64,000 nucleotides of DNA from Curvivirga sp965219885 (lineage in GTDB: Bacteria > Pseudomonadota > Alphaproteobacteria > UBA8366 > Aestuariispiraceae), in assembly GCF_965219885.1 (NCBI RefSeq), contig NZ_CBDCOT010000009.1:2170001-2234000 (forward strand). The letters run 5' to 3'. Shown here piece by piece: positions 51,541-59,727 of this stretch; the stretch's first letter is position 1; each line of letters opens with the position of its first letter. The notes below the pieces were generated by a model. It made no database searches, had not been told where the DNA came from, and worked only from the letters and a program-made list of their open reading frames with translations. The position numbers and the translations under genes are program-made.

Positions 51541-51740
51541 ATAGCTCCCGCAATCTTCTCCGTTTTGGAGGCAAGTTAGTCACTTAGTCGCAAGATATCG
51601 ATTAAGTGATTGATTCTATGCAGAAACATTTTTGCTCATTTTGAAGCCCCAAAAAAACAAAAAAAATAATTTCTCAAGAATTTTGCACCTATGTGGTTGA
51701 GGAGCAATGACGCTCATCACCCCTATCAGGAGTAACGCTC

Positions 51741-52130
51741 ATGAGAAACATTAAAGACCTAGTTTCAACCCATCCCATCCATTTTCTAGACTTCACATTC
51801 ATTGGTGTTCTGAAAGAACAGCATCTGAATGTGCTGCAAGTCATGGAAGACTTGCTCAGCGATATATGTGCTTCCTCGTTGGTTTTGCATTTGCCAGCAA
51901 TAACCATCTTCAATGGCTTGGAAAAACAGAAGGTCAGAGAACAGGTGATGATGACCTGTGATGATCTGGAAACCACATTGAGTGAAGTCGGTCTCTCTGC
52001 TTCTTATGCTTTGGTGGATTTAGAAAAATCCAATCCTTACCCAGAAACTCAAGAAGGTCTTTCATCTGTGAAAGCCAAAGGTTTGGCGATCACAGTCACA
52101 GTGAATGAAGATTTTAAAAACGCGGCCTGA
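51741..52130 (+). CDS. hypothetical protein, paralogue of the gene at 52680
   Basis: 129 residues with a CAGGAG site 8 bases upstream. The family is unknown to me. It shares with the protein at 52680 an N-terminal xxPxHxLDF motif (THPIHFLDF) and a later CxDLExxLxE motif (CDDLETTLSE), with similar spacing and length, so the two are probably paralogues. No membrane segment or signal peptide. It is followed by a hairpin. Confidence 0.6.
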   Translation: MRNIKDLVSTHPIHFLDFTFIGVLKEQHLNVLQVMEDLLSDICASSLVLHLPAITIFNGLEKQKVREQVMMTCDDLETTLSEVGLSASYALVDLEKSNPYPETQEGLSSVKAKGLAITVTVNEDFKNAA

Positions 52131-52131
52131 T

Positions 52132-52158
52132 TTGCCCTCGATCTATACGAGAGGGCAA
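52132..52158 (+). terminator. hairpin between element small genes
   Basis: TTGCCCTC pairs with GAGGGCAA around an 11-base loop directly after a stop codon. There is no T-run, so it could be a stability element or Rho-type signal rather than a true intrinsic terminator. Confidence 0.45.
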
Positions 52159-52198
52159 TTCCGTCCTCTCCATTTAAAACTCAATATGGAGAAAATAT

Positions 52199-52627
52199 AT
52201 GAATAAAAATCAAACTCAAAATTTTTACATTCCTTCTAATTTTCAAGAGCTGAAGAAAGGCTGTGGTCCTAAAATTACACTGGATGTAGTTGCACCTAGT
52301 CAGTGTCAGGATCTGATCGGAACAATCCATGAGCCGATCCGAACGCATTTAGATCCAGCGTGGTTATTTGAAATCGGCCTGCCTTTAGAAAATGCCCGTG
52401 CATTGTCTTTGATTGGAAGGGATGGGCAAGAGGCCAGAAACTCTTCCTTGATTCAAAAGTTGGATTTTGATGCAAGAAAGGCTTTGACCAAATCCGGCAA
52501 TATCTACGGCTTCGATAAGATCCATACAGAAAACCCTGATGAGATTTTAAGTCATCTATTGGTGATGCTTTCCAGTTGGGGCTTGGCTGATTTGGCCGGC
52601 ATTCCTCAGTTCTTTTACGAAGACTAA
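52199..52627 (+). CDS. hypothetical protein
   Basis: 142 residues, with GGAG 9 bases before the ATG. Not recognised. A Leu/Asp-rich middle (LDPAWLFEIGLPLENARALS) and a C-terminal helix-rich part (HLLVMLSSWGLADLAGIPQF) are all that can be seen. It sits between two paralogous small genes in the same direction, each separated from it by a hairpin, so it is probably a cargo gene of the same transcription unit. Confidence 0.6.
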   Translation: MNKNQTQNFYIPSNFQELKKGCGPKITLDVVAPSQCQDLIGTIHEPIRTHLDPAWLFEIGLPLENARALSLIGRDGQEARNSSLIQKLDFDARKALTKSGNIYGFDKIHTENPDEILSHLLVMLSSWGLADLAGIPQFFYED

Positions 52628-52641
52628 TCAACTTATTTATT

Positions 52642-52660
52642 GGGGCGCATGATGCGCCCC
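52642..52660 (+). terminator. strong GC hairpin between element small genes
   Basis: GGGGCGCAT pairs perfectly with ATGCGCCCC around one base, followed by TTACTTT. It lies between the second and third small genes and overlaps no coding sequence. Confidence 0.5.
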
Positions 52661-52679
52661 TTACTTTAGGAGAAACACC

Positions 52680-53075
52680 ATGACGGAAATTTTTGATATT
52701 CTACTCACCAGACCCGTCCATGCTTTAGATTTTCAGATCTCACCTGAGGTTGATGCTAAAGATCATGATTTGATTGGATCGATTGGCAAAAGGATAGAAG
52801 AGCTGCAGCAGGAAGCTGATATTGTGATGCAGCCTGCGGAAGATGTGAATGCGGCTATTCTAAATCTGATGCGCCGTGAAAATATTCAAACGGAATGTAG
52901 GGACTTAGAAATGTTACTGACGGAGCATGATTTAGACATGATGGTTGGGACATATGAATATGACCCTGAAGAATTTAATACGCCCCTATTTGATCATGAG
53001 ATGACTTGCTTGATGATTTATATTGGATGTGAAGGGCAGCTGCCGGAATTGAAGAGCTTGAAAGAAGCTGCATAA
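52680..53075 (+). CDS. hypothetical protein, paralogue of the gene at 51741
   Basis: 131 residues with a TAGGAG site. It has TRPVHALDF at residues 10-18 and CRDLEMLLTE near 79-88, matching motifs of the 129-residue protein at 51741. The rest is acidic and helix-rich. Function unknown. The gene ends 52 bases before the operator of the KfrA-like gene. Confidence 0.6.
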   Translation: MTEIFDILLTRPVHALDFQISPEVDAKDHDLIGSIGKRIEELQQEADIVMQPAEDVNAAILNLMRRENIQTECRDLEMLLTEHDLDMMVGTYEYDPEEFNTPLFDHEMTCLMIYIGCEGQLPELKSLKEAA

Positions 53076-53126
53076 TGTTTTTAGTTATTATTTAAAAAAT
53101 AACTTATTCAGAAACACACCTATATG

Positions 53127-53161
53127 TAACGTCATGTAACGTATTACGTTATGTGACGTTA
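53127..53161. promoter_or_regulatory. 35-bp inverted-repeat operator upstream of the KfrA-like gene
   Basis: TAACGTCATGTAACGTA-T-TACGTTATGTGACGTTA is an inverted repeat centred on base 53144 with only two mismatched pairs. Each arm itself contains two copies of a TAACGT-type unit 10 bases apart, giving four sites on one DNA face. A fifth related unit (TTACGTCA) lies near 53173. KfrA proteins are known to repress their own promoters from such repeats. Confidence 0.75.
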
Positions 53162-53255
53162 TTTTTTTTAATATTACGTCAAAAAATTATCAGATATTTA
53201 AATAAAGACCCTATCTCCAAATTAGACAGTAAAATTATCAATTGGAGACTATAAA

Positions 53256-53843
53256 ATGAGTAAGAAAGCAAAATATACAGATGAAGAAATCAAAGCTAAA
53301 CTTGTTGAGTTAATTGCCTATCAGGCGGAAGAACCAACGGTTGCTCAAGCCCGAGCCTTTATTGGAGTAGGGTCAAATAGTAAAATAGGCCCGATGCTAA
53401 GAGAAGCGCTTCGAGAGGCAGAGGTCCAAAAGAAACAAATGGCGGCACTTCCTGAATCTCTTCAGCAGCAAATCATGCAATCCATCGCCCCGATATGGCA
53501 ATATGCACAGGATTTGGGATTAGCACAGGTGGATCGGATTGAGGCAGAGGCGCAAGAAAGATTGTCGGCTTATGAGACTGAAAATAATGGCTTGTTGAAA
53601 CAGCTTGATGAAAAGGAAGCTGAAATCTCTGACATCCGCAATCAGTTCTTAGAAAGCTATGATAAAAATCATGAGCTTCATGAAACCATCAATCGGTTGA
53701 GCGGAGAGAATACGGTTTTGACAGTCAAAAATGAAGATCTTGAAGATAAATGTGAAGGCCTAGTCACTGAACTTGCCCAACTCAAAGCTATGAATGCAGA
53801 GCTTCAAAAAGAGCTAATTAATTTAGTGAAGCAAAAAATTTGA
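53256..53843 (+). CDS. KfrA-like DNA-binding coiled-coil protein
   Basis: 195 residues. The N-terminal part (about 1-70, with KLVELIAYQAEEPTVAQARA and SNSKIGPMLREALRE) matches the KfrA_N DNA-binding domain of plasmid replication regions, and residues about 95-195 form an uninterrupted coiled coil. KfrA-type proteins autoregulate and form filaments that aid plasmid segregation. A GGAG site precedes the ATG and a large inverted repeat lies 95-129 bases upstream. Here it may stabilise the element when excised or condense its DNA. Confidence 0.8.
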   Translation: MSKKAKYTDEEIKAKLVELIAYQAEEPTVAQARAFIGVGSNSKIGPMLREALREAEVQKKQMAALPESLQQQIMQSIAPIWQYAQDLGLAQVDRIEAEAQERLSAYETENNGLLKQLDEKEAEISDIRNQFLESYDKNHELHETINRLSGENTVLTVKNEDLEDKCEGLVTELAQLKAMNAELQKELINLVKQKI

Positions 53844-54165
53844 TCCAAAAATCTTGGTCTTTTTGAAAATGCGCCTAGTTAAACTATAGAGCCCATCAAT
53901 GATGCTTAGTATGGGCTTAGATCAGATTGTTATATAGATAAATACCAATTTGAATATAGATGATTGATCTGATTGAAACGGGTTCCAAGGCTTAGTGTTA
54001 TAGGCTTTGGTGCCTGTAAATTCATGATAAACCATTTGCAATAGAAGCCGTCCTTTTTAGGGCGGCTTTTATTTTTTGAAAACTTGTCCCAGTTTTATTG
54101 GGAAACTCATTTTTGCAGATATGTGAAGTTTAGCAATTGTGCAGAACACTACATGGATAAAGAAA
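53844..54165 (+). other. spacer with terminator before the HTH gene
   Basis: 322 bases with no gene apart from the terminator listed next. A GATCTGATT-type sequence recurs (near 53920 and 53963) and the short palindrome-like TTGGTATTTATC/GATAAATACCAATTTG area is AT-rich; nothing more can be supported. Confidence 0.4.
54045..54076 (+). terminator. intrinsic terminator before the excisionase-like gene
   Basis: AAGCCGTCC pairs with GGGCGGCTT (one G-U pair), followed by TTATTTTTT. It ends the transcript of the KfrA-like gene. Confidence 0.85.
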
Positions 54166-54345
54166 ATGAATGAAGATTGGATGACAGTGAAAGAGGCGGC
54201 AAAGAGGGCCGGGGTTTGTACGAAAACTATTTATCGGGCCATCGCGTCCGGCAAATTAAGAGCCGTGCGTCTTGGGGGCACAATGATCCGTATCGATCCA
54301 CTTCATTTTCTTGATTATGTCCATGGGGGGAGGGGTGAGAGTTAA
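54166..54345 (+). CDS. helix-turn-helix excisionase-like protein
   Basis: 59 residues from the ATG at 54166; a GTG at 54139 would extend it by nine. It is essentially one MerR/Xis-type winged helix: WMTVKEAAKRAGVCTKTIYR, then AIASGKLRAVRLGGTMIRI. Proteins of this type direct integrase towards excision or act as small activators. It lies 63 bases before the first tyrosine recombinase, with a hairpin between, a usual xis-int arrangement. Confidence 0.8.
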   Translation: MNEDWMTVKEAAKRAGVCTKTIYRAIASGKLRAVRLGGTMIRIDPLHFLDYVHGGRGES

Positions 54346-54374
54346 AGGCTTTTTACGGGGCGTAAGCCTTTAAC
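54341..54374 (+). terminator. hairpin between the HTH gene and the first tyrosine recombinase
   Basis: GTTAAAGGCTT pairs perfectly with AAGCCTTTAAC, starting inside the HTH stop codon. The following bases (TTCTCACTC) are not a T-run, so it is better seen as an attenuator or processing hairpin. Confidence 0.5.
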
Positions 54375-54408
54375 TTCTCACTCACATATTTTTAAAAGGA
54401 ATTCTATT

Positions 54409-56238
54409 ATGATTACATTACAGGATTATTTAGACAAACTGGAACACACAGAGATTGATGGATTATCTAAGGAACGCCAACGCGCCATTTATTGGGATTT
54501 AAAGCGATTTGTATCTTATGCCCATGTAGATGGGGATGCTCGCAAAATCCAGGCTGTTCCCAGAATTATCACTCAACATCTTGATCGGATGTTACCTGCT
54601 GATTTGAAGATGGAAGATGAAAGATTCAGAAACTTTTGCTCCAATGTCAGGGCAGCTCTCAAAAAGGTTAACATTGAGGGCGCTATATACAGCTATGTGA
54701 AAGACTTGCCTGAAGCATGGCAGCAATTATTGGATCGTGTTGATCTTAAAGAGGCAATGCTTGATCCCAAAACTTCTTTCAGCAAACATCAGCTGATTAA
54801 ACTTAGAAGTTTTGCCAAGTCAGTCGTCGCAGCTGGGATTATGAAGCCTAAAGATATTGGTTTGGAAATCTATTTAGATCTTTTACCGATTGTGAAAGAG
54901 CAAAGCTTTAAAAAGACAGCCGTCATTAATCTACGTGATGGGGCTGTAACCTGGAACAAATGTAAGGTGCTATTTCAAGATTGGCCTGGTGAAAAGATCA
55001 TTATCCCAAACAAGCGGGATTTTTGGGTACCCGTTGCGGATATGCATCCAGATCTACAAAAAGAGATTGTAGCCTATCAAGATTATATGCGTGATCCGGT
55101 GAAAGTTGATTTGCAACGCAATAAACAAAACAAAAGGTTTGAACCTTATAGTGAAGGGACCATCAAGATCCATACGAACCGTTTGCGCTATGCAGTGACT
55201 TGCCTGTTACTAAAAGGTCATCGCTTAAATGATCTTACAAGCATCCAAAATCTGGTAAGCCCTAAAGCCATGGGATTGGTCTCTGAAGTTTATCGGGAAC
55301 GTAAAGAAGAAGAACTTCGACAGATCTATAGTGATGGTATTCAGAGTGATGAATTTTTAGAAAAGACCTCTGGGGAACATACGATTATTCGAGACCTGAG
55401 AACCATTGCTCATAATCTTTATAATGTACCTGCTGCAGTATGTTCAGCAATGTATACAATCCTGCAAAACACTAGATCAGCAACTTATGATCTGGGGGAT
55501 CGGAAAATCACCGTTCATATGAAAAGTCATGGCCTCAGTGAGAAGAATAAACGTGTTGTAGATTCTATACTGACCAATGACGAAAAGCATAAAGACTATC
55601 TGGAATTGTCACGCAAAATTATGGATCAGGTTGAGGAAAGACGCCAGGCAGGTGCTAATCATAAAATTGATGACTTTTATGCTTTCCAGAATGCAATCGG
55701 CTTTGCCATCTTGATTAACGGGGTGATGAGGCCTGGGGATTTAGCCAAACTTAATCTGGCCACAGAATATAGAAAGACAACTGCTTCAGAAGTTCATGTG
55801 GCTGAGTTTATTTATTATGAGCAAAAAGTTGGTAAGAGAACCAAGGAGCTGACGATCAGACCTATCTCAAAGGATTTGAATGAGTATTTTAAGCTCTATC
55901 TTGAGCATTACAGACCGTGGTTTTTGAAGGGGCAATCTTCGAATTATGTCTTTCCAGGAGAAAACCCTAAAAAACATATTACCACTTCAAGACTAGCTTC
56001 GCGGATATCCAAATTCGTGGAATCCCATTTGAAGATTAAATATCACTGTCATTCAAACCGGCATATCACAGGGTCGCATATTGTCCGGGATAATCCGGCC
56101 AATGTTACTTTGGCCTCAAAAGCACTGGGACATAAACGTCAAACGACCACGGAAGAATATTATCTTCCGGATCAAACAGAGACAGCCCTCAAACATCGAG
56201 ATGAATTGAATAAAGGGATTACAAATAATGTGCTCTAA
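54409..56238 (+). CDS. tyrosine recombinase (first of a pair)
   Basis: 609 residues, unusually long, with AAAGGAATTC before the ATG. The C-terminal catalytic domain has R441 (GVMRPGDLAKL), a Lys-containing beta hairpin (QKVGKRTKELTI), H548 and R551 (HCHSNRH), a His in ALGHKRQTT and the nucleophile Y584 or Y585 (EEYYLP), so all active-site residues are present. The N-terminal 400 residues include core-binding-like helices plus an extension I do not recognise. It overlaps the next recombinase by 11 bases. Paired recombinases occur in bipartite modules described for genomic islands; membership is inference. Confidence 0.88.
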   Translation: MITLQDYLDKLEHTEIDGLSKERQRAIYWDLKRFVSYAHVDGDARKIQAVPRIITQHLDRMLPADLKMEDERFRNFCSNVRAALKKVNIEGAIYSYVKDLPEAWQQLLDRVDLKEAMLDPKTSFSKHQLIKLRSFAKSVVAAGIMKPKDIGLEIYLDLLPIVKEQSFKKTAVINLRDGAVTWNKCKVLFQDWPGEKIIIPNKRDFWVPVADMHPDLQKEIVAYQDYMRDPVKVDLQRNKQNKRFEPYSEGTIKIHTNRLRYAVTCLLLKGHRLNDLTSIQNLVSPKAMGLVSEVYRERKEEELRQIYSDGIQSDEFLEKTSGEHTIIRDLRTIAHNLYNVPAAVCSAMYTILQNTRSATYDLGDRKITVHMKSHGLSEKNKRVVDSILTNDEKHKDYLELSRKIMDQVEERRQAGANHKIDDFYAFQNAIGFAILINGVMRPGDLAKLNLATEYRKTTASEVHVAEFIYYEQKVGKRTKELTIRPISKDLNEYFKLYLEHYRPWFLKGQSSNYVFPGENPKKHITTSRLASRISKFVESHLKIKYHCHSNRHITGSHIVRDNPANVTLASKALGHKRQTTTEEYYLPDQTETALKHRDELNKGITNNVL

Positions 56239-57733
56239 TAAAAATTGGCCTGCTTGGCTTCAAGTTAAATGGGAGGCGAAAGCCTCCTTTTTTGCCCGAA
56301 CTGTTCAGAAAAAAGTTAAAACAGAGTTAAATAATTTGATGATTGCTTTGACTGGTAAAATCGGAACGGAGGAAGTTAAAAGATATGCGTTATCCCTCAA
56401 AGAGGATCAAAAAATGCTTCCTAAAAACCGCCATACTCGATTGGGCTATTTGAAAAGGGGATTGGATCAACTCATTCCTGAATTGGACACGGTTTTTATC
56501 TGCGAACTTCTAGGCCAACTTAACTCAGAAATGAGGCCTACCTCTGGTGAGCCACGTAAAGCCACACGGGATTATCCGCATAAATATGCTATTCCTTTTG
56601 AAGGTTGGCCCAGAAAGGATCGGGCGTTATGGAATGACTTGATGCGATCTCCGACTTCCAAAATTGCCGGTTATTCAGAGCCTATGATCAAAACCTATCG
56701 GGATACCTATGGTCAATGGGTGAAGCATCGTGAAGAGGCTGGGTTAGGATACGGGCAAGAAACTTTGGAACTGGTGGATAGCTTCCTTGAGAAGATCAAC
56801 AACCGAGATATTACGTCTCATACCCGCAGCAATATTGTTCAAAGAATTATCTCTGTAATATGTGATTTTGAGAAACTAGAGGAAGAGCAAGTTGATGAGT
56901 TTCTGGAATATGAAGAAACAGGAGATCTAGATGAAAAGTTTGAAGATTTAGTTTTGCAAACACAATCAGAAGAATTTTTACCTTATGGTGAAGCGGAAGA
57001 GGTCCTGACTGTAATTGAGTATCTTCAGGCTTGTTCGCGTATGCTCAAACGTCAAGCGATACCAGAGAAGGGGAAAGCGGCTCGTATTGTCAGCCCGCAT
57101 GATCTTTACTTTCTTGGTAAGAGCCTGTGTGAGGCTGCAAAGAAAAATCCAGTTAAGAGCACAGAGATGGCTGTTCAATATCGTAATGGCTTGATGATCC
57201 AGTTTTTGTCACATCGTCCTGTGCGTCTCTCAAATCTAATGGATCTGGGAATCAAACAGGGGAAGGATCAGCTCTGTTTTGGCGGCACTATTGATCTTGA
57301 AAACTGGGAGACGATCTGGCCCGCCGCTCAGATGAAAAACAGACATATCCTTAAAATCCCCCTCCCTGAAATAATCCGGGAAGATATGGATACTTACCTG
57401 AAATCTTACCGTCCCATTTTGAAAGGGAGTAATCCCACAACACAGCTATGGTTGTCACGAGAAGGCGGACGGCCCTTATCAGCTGGGCAGTTTGAATCCA
57501 AAGTTAAGAAATTAACCAAACAGCGTCTTGGGGTGGATGTATCGCCTCATCTCTTTAGGGATAGTAATGCGCAGCTTTTGGTAAAAGAAGACCTGCTTTG
57601 GGCTATCCCGAATATCTTGGGGCATCTATCAGAAAAAAGCTCTGAAACTTATAAAGGGCAGGCAGAAGCTTATCATGCCTGGAAGGTACAGCGACAAAAC
57701 ATCCAGAAAATAACGGAAGACAGTGTCTTTTAA
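56228..57733 (+). CDS. tyrosine recombinase (second of a pair)
   Basis: 501 residues if started at the overlapping ATG at 56228 (AAAGGGA upstream). Catalytic residues are R333 (HRPVRLSNL), H441 and R444 (PHLFRDSNA), a His in ILGHLSEKS and Y475 (SETYKGQ). A complete intrinsic terminator lies inside codons 15-22, so a start at 56414 (MLPKNRHT, with AGAGGA 8 bases upstream, 439 residues) is a real alternative. It differs from the first recombinase in length and sequence, so it is not a recent duplicate. A 32-bp palindrome covers its stop codon. Confidence 0.87.
   Translation: MCSNKNWPAWLQVKWEAKASFFARTVQKKVKTELNNLMIALTGKIGTEEVKRYALSLKEDQKMLPKNRHTRLGYLKRGLDQLIPELDTVFICELLGQLNSEMRPTSGEPRKATRDYPHKYAIPFEGWPRKDRALWNDLMRSPTSKIAGYSEPMIKTYRDTYGQWVKHREEAGLGYGQETLELVDSFLEKINNRDITSHTRSNIVQRIISVICDFEKLEEEQVDEFLEYEETGDLDEKFEDLVLQTQSEEFLPYGEAEEVLTVIEYLQACSRMLKRQAIPEKGKAARIVSPHDLYFLGKSLCEAAKKNPVKSTEMAVQYRNGLMIQFLSHRPVRLSNLMDLGIKQGKDQLCFGGTIDLENWETIWPAAQMKNRHILKIPLPEIIREDMDTYLKSYRPILKGSNPTTQLWLSREGGRPLSAGQFESKVKKLTKQRLGVDVSPHLFRDSNAQLLVKEDLLWAIPNILGHLSEKSSETYKGQAEAYHAWKVQRQNIQKITEDSVF
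56272..56293 (+). terminator. intrinsic terminator inside the second recombinase reading frame
   Basis: GGAGGC-GAAA-GCCTCC followed by TTTTTT: a perfect 6-bp GC stem, a GNRA tetraloop and six T residues, 34 bases after the first recombinase stop. It is in frame with, and would be translated as part of, the longest version of the second recombinase. Confidence 0.85.
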
Positions 57734-57750
57734 GTTTAAAAGACACTGTC
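57719..57750. repeat. perfect 32-bp palindrome at the end of the tyrosine recombinase pair
   Basis: GACAGTGTCTTTTAA and TTAAAAGACACTGTC are perfect 15-base arms around the dinucleotide GT; the recombinase stop TAA is the end of the left arm. There is no T-run on the plus strand beyond the stem, so it is not an ordinary terminator. It may be a recombinase binding or crossover site. Confidence 0.75.
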
Positions 57751-58366
57751 CCGAAAATCCACGTAAGTCCTTGATTGTCCATCATTGTCCAAAACGTTGT
57801 GAAAACGGGGCGGGGTGTTCCCATACTGTATCTCATGGGGTGTTTGCACATTTGATGCTATATTATATCAATATAATATCCTTAATAACGATTTTTTTAA
57901 ACAAAATCAAAAATATGTGTTTCACCTAATTATCTCTATATGAAATAGAATGTATAGAAAATTTTAGTCCTATTACTATCAATGCCTCTTAGTATAGTCC
58001 TTCTGTCTCCCTGTATAAAGAGAATGGATATATTAATGAGTTGAAGAAGTAATATATGAATAGTGAATTTCTAAAAACTCGAATACGGGTGCATCTATAA
58101 TTTTTAATCAAAAAAAAAATTTATTAAGAGTGATTTTATTATGTTTTTTATACATCAACTAGTTTTGACAAAAGTCACGACAAAGCTCTTGGAAATCTTG
58201 TGTTTAAGTTTCTTTTCTTGATTGTACGCGGCTTAGTTAAAATGATACATTTGGTATTTTTAAAAATGAGGAAACATTGCTTTAGCTTAAGTGATTATAA
58301 ATGGTTTGATAAATTTCCTCCAGCTAACTTGAGCATTAAAACTATCGAGTTAAATTCTAGTAATTA
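57751..58366. other. AT-rich gene-free region between the element and the copper cluster
   Basis: About 615 bases with no supportable gene on either strand. The left part holds GC-richer, possibly decayed sequence (near 57800); the rest is very AT-rich with several A and T runs. GATACATTTGGTATTT at 58244-58259 also occurs in the AraC promoter at 13510. No copy of the tRNA-fMet 3' end was found. Confidence 0.5.
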
Positions 58367-58399
58367 AAATTTGAGCAGGATAGTGACCTGCTCAAATTT
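58367..58399 (-). terminator. intrinsic terminator of the minus-strand cytochrome genes
   Basis: AAATTTGAGCAGG pairs perfectly over 13 bp with CCTGCTCAAATTT around a 7-base loop. Read on the minus strand it follows the cytochrome stop and is followed by TTTTAATTA. Confidence 0.85.
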
Positions 58400-58402
58400 A
58401 TA

Positions 58403-58819
58403 TTAGTATATGTTATTGGCTTTTTGAAGTTCTCTTACATACTGAATGATAGCGCGTATTTCTTCATCGGTTACATGAGGTTGTGCAGGCATATCGCCAA
58501 ATGGCCAGTGATGTTGTCTTACCCCCATTTTCACAGCACGTACGAATGAGCCGTCATTGTGATGGCCTGGATGATACACTTTATGGATAAATGTTGGGCC
58601 AGCCATAGTTCCTTCTGCATTTTTGCCATGACATGCCATACAAGTATCGTCATATGCTTGCTTCCCTGCTATTGCTAATTCTGATAAGGGCATGTCGACT
58701 AATTTTTCATGAGATGATGGCATCAAATTTGAGATAATTTTTGAACCCAGAATACCACCTCCAACAAGCACTATTGCTATGATAGATAATGGTATAATTT
58801 TACCTTTAAGATTCTTCAT
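58403..58819 (-). CDS. membrane-anchored monohaem cytochrome c
   Basis: 138 residues with an uncleaved-looking N-terminal helix (IIPLSIIAIVLVGGGILGSKI) and one haem-binding motif CMACH near 60, followed by GPTFIHKVYHPGHHNDG and a DMPAQPHVTDEEI segment that supplies the axial Met. This is a class I cytochrome c facing the periplasm. AAGGATT precedes the ATG. It is the last of a minus-strand run after the dihaem cytochrome (11 bases) and likely passes electrons in the copper cluster's periplasmic chain. Confidence 0.9.
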   Translation of the reverse strand: MKNLKGKIIPLSIIAIVLVGGGILGSKIISNLMPSSHEKLVDMPLSELAIAGKQAYDDTCMACHGKNAEGTMAGPTFIHKVYHPGHHNDGSFVRAVKMGVRQHHWPFGDMPAQPHVTDEEIRAIIQYVRELQKANNIY

Positions 58820-58830
58820 GATTTTAATCC

Positions 58831-59718
58831 TTAAGAATTCATATCAAGAAGATAGACAGCAATTGCATTTAAATCTTCCTGAGTAAGATTGGATGTTCCA
58901 AATTGCACGACTTCCCCCATTGATCCGCCAAATGCATCTCCATCAGGTAATATCCCCGACTGTAAGGCGTATATGATGGATGATTTATCCCATCCGTTAG
59001 CTTTCAAAGCCTCTGATGTGATTGAGGGAGATTTCCCGCCATCAGGTAATCTTGAAGCCCCGGAAAGGTATGCTGACTTCTTTCGGGCGCCAGCCAAGTT
59101 GCGATCTGTGTGACATGCCCCGCAATGTAAGGGGCCATCAACAAGATATTTTCCTCGGTTCCATTCATCTGACTTGGCAGTAATATTTTCACGCTTAGGA
59201 AAATCTAAGAAAGCAGCACGCCATAATTTTAATCCATCTCTTATGTTGAATGGAAAATACAGGTCGTGATCTTTGGACGGAATTTCATTTGCAGGAACAG
59301 TATTAAAAGCAGCCCATAAATCGGCGATTTCTTGATCAGAAAACTTTGCGTAAAAATCATATGGGAATGCTGGGTAATACGGTTTTCCTTCCGGCGAAAT
59401 ACCTTGTCTTAAAGCTTTAGAAAAATCAGAAATTGTCCAATCGCCAATTCCATTTACCTTGCTCATCGTGAGGTTTGGGGAATAAAAGGTACCAAAATCT
59501 GTTTCTAATTTATGCCCACCTGCAAGGATTTCAGTGCTTCCTTTTGCCGTATGGCAAGCAATGCACCCAGAAACCTGGGCCAGATAGACACCATTTGAAA
59601 TATTTCCTTCTAGTGAAGAGACTCCTTCTGGCTGGCCAATATGCCAAGCAGAGATTCCAAGATATCCTGCCCCCGCTAACGCGAGGGCAAAGACACCAGC
59701 AAATAATGCTTTTTTCAT
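58831..59718 (-). CDS. dihaem cytochrome c
   Basis: 295 residues with an N-terminal signal/anchor (ALFAGVFALALAGAGYLGIS) and two CxxCH motifs, CIACH near 52-56 and CGACH near 199-203, in two class I-like domains. It resembles the cytochrome subunits of periplasmic alcohol, gluconate or nicotinate dehydrogenases, but no dehydrogenase is adjacent. It lies between a cytochrome c' gene (9 bases upstream) and the monohaem cytochrome, forming an electron-transfer operon next to copper genes. Confidence 0.9.
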   Translation of the reverse strand: MKKALFAGVFALALAGAGYLGISAWHIGQPEGVSSLEGNISNGVYLAQVSGCIACHTAKGSTEILAGGHKLETDFGTFYSPNLTMSKVNGIGDWTISDFSKALRQGISPEGKPYYPAFPYDFYAKFSDQEIADLWAAFNTVPANEIPSKDHDLYFPFNIRDGLKLWRAAFLDFPKRENITAKSDEWNRGKYLVDGPLHCGACHTDRNLAGARKKSAYLSGASRLPDGGKSPSITSEALKANGWDKSSIIYALQSGILPDGDAFGGSMGEVVQFGTSNLTQEDLNAIAVYLLDMNS

Positions 59719-59727
59719 TTGTGATCT

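Noticed and set aside
51708..51755. 15-codon leader ORF (MTLITPIRSNAHEKH) overlapping the start of the gene at 51741
   Set aside because: Its GAGGAG site is only two bases from the ATG and the protein has no pattern; probably chance.
57734..58402. Right attachment site as a copy of the tRNA-fMet 3' end
   Set aside because: I read the region for the T-arm and acceptor sequence of tRNA-fMet and found none.
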